Positions 5,699 to 7,629 of a DNA stretch of 7,629 nucleotides are shown here, piece by piece. This DNA comes from an uncultured Candidatus Melainabacteria bacterium (GTDB taxonomy: Bacteria; Cyanobacteriota; Vampirovibrionia; Gastranaerophilales; Gastranaerophilaceae), in NCBI GenBank assembly GCA_934675225.1, contig CAKUQA010000049.1, forward strand, positions 1 to 7,629, written 5' to 3'. The notes below the pieces were generated by a model, which was not told the origin of the DNA, did not search any database, and saw only the letters and a list, made by a program, of their open reading frames with translations. Positions within the stretch are counted from its first letter, which is position 1; every line of letters begins with the position of its first letter. Made by a program: the position numbers and the translations under genes.

Positions 5699-7629
5699 GT
5701 TTCACCTACATTCACATCAACAACAAGCGGAACTGATAATGGTTGATTTAATTCCATAGCTTCTTTAACTAAATTTGTCACAATATCAAGTTCTGATTTT
5801 AAAACTTCTACAACCAACTCATCGTGAACTTGCATTATCATTTTAGATTTTAAATTATTTTCTTTTAATTTTTTAGAAAAATCAATCATGGCTATTTTCA
5901 TTAAATCAGCTGCAGTACCTTGCATTGGTTGATTAATAGCTGCACGTTTTGCAAATTCCCTTATCATAGCATTTGAACTTGCTAATTCAGTATCTAAATA
6001 CCTTTTACGGCCAAAAATAGTTTCTACATACCCCTTTTTTTCAACTTCCAAAACAGTACCTTCCATATAAGCTTTTACTCTGGGGTATGTCGCAAAATAT
6101 TTATTTATAAAATCTTCGGCTTCCTTATTAGAAATCCCAATTGCTTTTGCCAAACCATATTTACTTTGCCCATAAATTATACCGAAATTAACTGCTTTTG
6201 CCTTATAACGCATTTCTTTAGTAACATCTTCAACAGGAACCTCAAAAACTTTTGAAGCTGTAAGAGTGTGAACATCAACTCCACTATTAAATGCTTCCAT
6301 CAAATGTTTGTCCTCTGTTATATGAGCTAACAATCTTAGTTCAATTTGAGAATAATCTGCCGATAAAATCAAACTGTTTTCTCTGTCTTTTGGAACAAAA
6401 GCATTACGTATTTTATTCCCTTCCTCTGTTCTTGCAGGAATATTTTGCAAATTAGGATTTGAAGATGACAATCTGCCTGTTGTTGTTACCGTTTGATTAT
6501 AAGTCGTATGAATTCGATTATCTTTTCGTTCAATCAAAGCAGGAAGTGCCTCTGTATATGTAGATTTTAATTTTGCATACTTTCTATAATCCAAAATCAA
6601 TTTTGCGATTTCATATTCTTGCGCAAGTTCTTCTAACACGGCAGCACTGGTTGAATATGTAGCCTTTCCTCGTTTCTTCTTTGATTTTATACCCATTTTA
6701 TCAAATAAAGTTTCTCCAACTTGACGAGGTGAATTTATGTTGAAAGCAACTCCCGCAATTTCATAAATTTGACCTTCCAATTTCACAAGTTTTTCATTCA
6801 TATAACATGTTAGCTCATGTAAGTAGTTTTCATCAATAGAGACGCCATCATACTCCATATCGGCAAGAACCAAAGTCAATGGAACTTCAATATCATAAAC
6901 AAGTTTTAGCTCGTTTTCATCAAGATTTTTTACCCAAAATTTAGTTAATTCTAAAATCACCGCAACTTCTTCTGCCGAAAAATTATTTGCTATATCAGAA
7001 TTGACATCTGCAAATTTAACCTGCTTTTTCTTTTCTTTTTCAAAAGGAGCAAAAGGTGTTATTGCATGCTCTAAATTTTCAATAGCCTGAATTTCTAAAT
7101 CATGATTTCTATTTGTATCCTTTACGTAGCTTGCAAGAACAACATCAAAAATTATTCCTTGAGAATTTATTCCTAAATTTCGTAAAATATTATATCCCAT
7201 CTTTGCATCAAATGATGTTTTCTTGATATTTTTATCTTCAAAAACAGTTTTTAACAATCGTACAACCTGTTCTTGAGGTAATTGATTTTCTATTTTTGAA
7301 TGATTTATTGGAATATAAAAAGTTTTTATTTCGCTGTTTTCTCTTTCATTAGTATAAACTCTATCATCAGCAGTAACATTGTTAGCATACGCCAATGAAA
7401 TCCCCGTTAAACTAAAACTAACCACATTTTTAACGTCAGCATAAATTTTAAAAGCAATTAGCGACTGTTCTTTTAAAAGTTTTATTAATCCTTGCAAATC
7501 CTCAACATTTAAAATCAAATTTTTTTCAAAATCTAAATTTGAAGCTTTATTTAATTCTTCATTAACAACCTCTGAAAAAAATCCTAACTGAACTGAACCA
7601 TTTGCATTAATTTGTTTAGATTCTAAATG
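5683..7629 (-). CDS. polA: DNA polymerase I, C-terminal 648 residues (5' end beyond the window)
   Basis: Family A polymerase for gap filling in repair and Okazaki-fragment processing. The frame has no stop up to position 7629 and no credible start inside, so the gene is cut by the edge. A TTG at 7518 is internal. The N-terminal 5'-3' nuclease domain (about 290 residues) would lie outside. Visible parts are a 3'-5' exonuclease-like domain (about 38-240) and a complete polymerase domain. The polymerase domain has TTTGRLSSSNPNLQNIP (382-398), motif A DYSQIELR (D425), and the O-helix RxxxKxxxFxxxYG (R474, K478, F482, Y486). Motif C is HDE (602-604). All polymerase catalytic residues are intact. 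The exonuclease domain appears inactive: the DxE motif reads FKIYA (60-64), and by eye the other carboxylate positions are also replaced. The last codons overlap the start of the secreted-protein gene by 16 nt. The stop is TAA. Confidence 0.96.
   Translation of the reverse strand, partial: HLESKQINANGSVQLGFFSEVVNEELNKASNLDFEKNLILNVEDLQGLIKLLKEQSLIAFKIYADVKNVVSFSLTGISLAYANNVTADDRVYTNERENSEIKTFYIPINHSKIENQLPQEQVVRLLKTVFEDKNIKKTSFDAKMGYNILRNLGINSQGIIFDVVLASYVKDTNRNHDLEIQAIENLEHAITPFAPFEKEKKKQVKFADVNSDIANNFSAEEVAVILELTKFWVKNLDENELKLVYDIEVPLTLVLADMEYDGVSIDENYLHELTCYMNEKLVKLEGQIYEIAGVAFNINSPRQVGETLFDKMGIKSKKKRGKATYSTSAAVLEELAQEYEIAKLILDYRKYAKLKSTYTEALPALIERKDNRIHTTYNQTVTTTGRLSSSNPNLQNIPARTEEGNKIRNAFVPKDRENSLILSADYSQIELRLLAHITEDKHLMEAFNSGVDVHTLTASKVFEVPVEDVTKEMRYKAKAVNFGIIYGQSKYGLAKAIGISNKEAEDFINKYFATYPRVKAYMEGTVLEVEKKGYVETIFGRKRYLDTELASSNAMIREFAKRAAINQPMQGTAADLMKIAMIDFSKKLKENNLKSKMIMQVHDELVVEVLKSELDIVTNLVKEAMELNQPLSVPLVVDVNVGETWKEQ
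5703..5707 (-). promoter_or_regulatory. Ribosome binding site of the secreted-protein gene inside polA
   Basis: On the minus strand AGGTG lies 4 nt before the ATG at 5698 (6 nt counted from AGG), within the codons for the last residues of PolA. Ribosomes finishing polA would be next to this site, as expected for translational coupling. Confidence 0.5.

Noticed and set aside
7516..7518. TTG as the start of a 611-residue PolA
   Set aside because: The frame stays open for 37 more codons to the window edge, and the TTG lies within sequence preceding the exonuclease domain. It is an internal Leu codon and the gene is truncated by the window.
1..7629. tRNA/rRNA genes, CRISPR arrays, insertion sequences, attachment sites, riboswitches
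   Set aside because: All gaps between genes are about 105 bases or shorter. None contains a cloverleaf, repeat-spacer pattern, transposase remnant or structured leader that I could recognise.
143..7629. A previously undescribed defence or mobile system
   Set aside because: Seven of the eight genes match well-known families, mostly housekeeping. The single unknown gene is a small secreted protein with no defence-like motif or context.

Overview
The window is AT-rich (about 30% GC by eye) and almost entirely coding, with eight protein genes on both strands, two of them cut by the window edges. No RNA gene, IS element, CRISPR array or phage gene is visible, and no stretch above 300 bases lacks a gene. 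The organism looks like a low-GC, at least partly anaerobic bacterium, because it carries HydG, a maturase needed only for [FeFe]-hydrogenase. Low GC, HydG and a signal-peptide protein would fit a gut Vampirovibrionia/Melainabacteria (Gastranaerophilales) lineage or a clostridia-like lineage. This placement is inference; no marker here settles it.

Left part, 1-2650. The first 12 codons of a probable glycerophosphodiester phosphodiesterase leave the window on the minus strand. It diverges from a plus-strand gene for a DppF/OppF-type peptide ABC transporter ATPase. The shared 105-bp intergenic region holds a near-consensus minus-strand promoter and a 10-bp-period direct repeat. Next on the plus strand come smpB (trans-translation) and, 22 nt later, a formyltransferase with the two-domain layout of methionyl-tRNA formyltransferase (Fmt). 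smpB has its own strong promoter. This arm ends at a hairpin that can act as a terminator for both converging transcription units.

Right part, 2651-7629, all minus strand, in transcription order: polA (5' end outside the window; 648 residues visible), a small secreted protein overlapping the polA stop by 16 nt, mnmA (tRNA 2-thiouridylase) with its own promoter, and hydG 56 nt after mnmA. The cluster mixes DNA repair, an exported protein, tRNA modification and hydrogenase cofactor assembly, so it is probably a run of co-oriented genes rather than one pathway.

The most notable signals are these. smpB and mnmA share an unusual start architecture: an extended -10 box (TGC-TATAwT) exactly six bases before the ATG and no Shine-Dalgarno, which predicts leaderless mRNAs. 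The PolA 3'-5' exonuclease domain is present but appears to have lost all of its metal-binding carboxylates. The Fmt-like enzyme keeps its catalytic triad but lacks the usual tRNA-binding loop motif. A peptide-transporter ATPase and hydG both stand without their usual partner genes. I did not find a convincing new multi-gene system; the window is mostly housekeeping genes with these local oddities.
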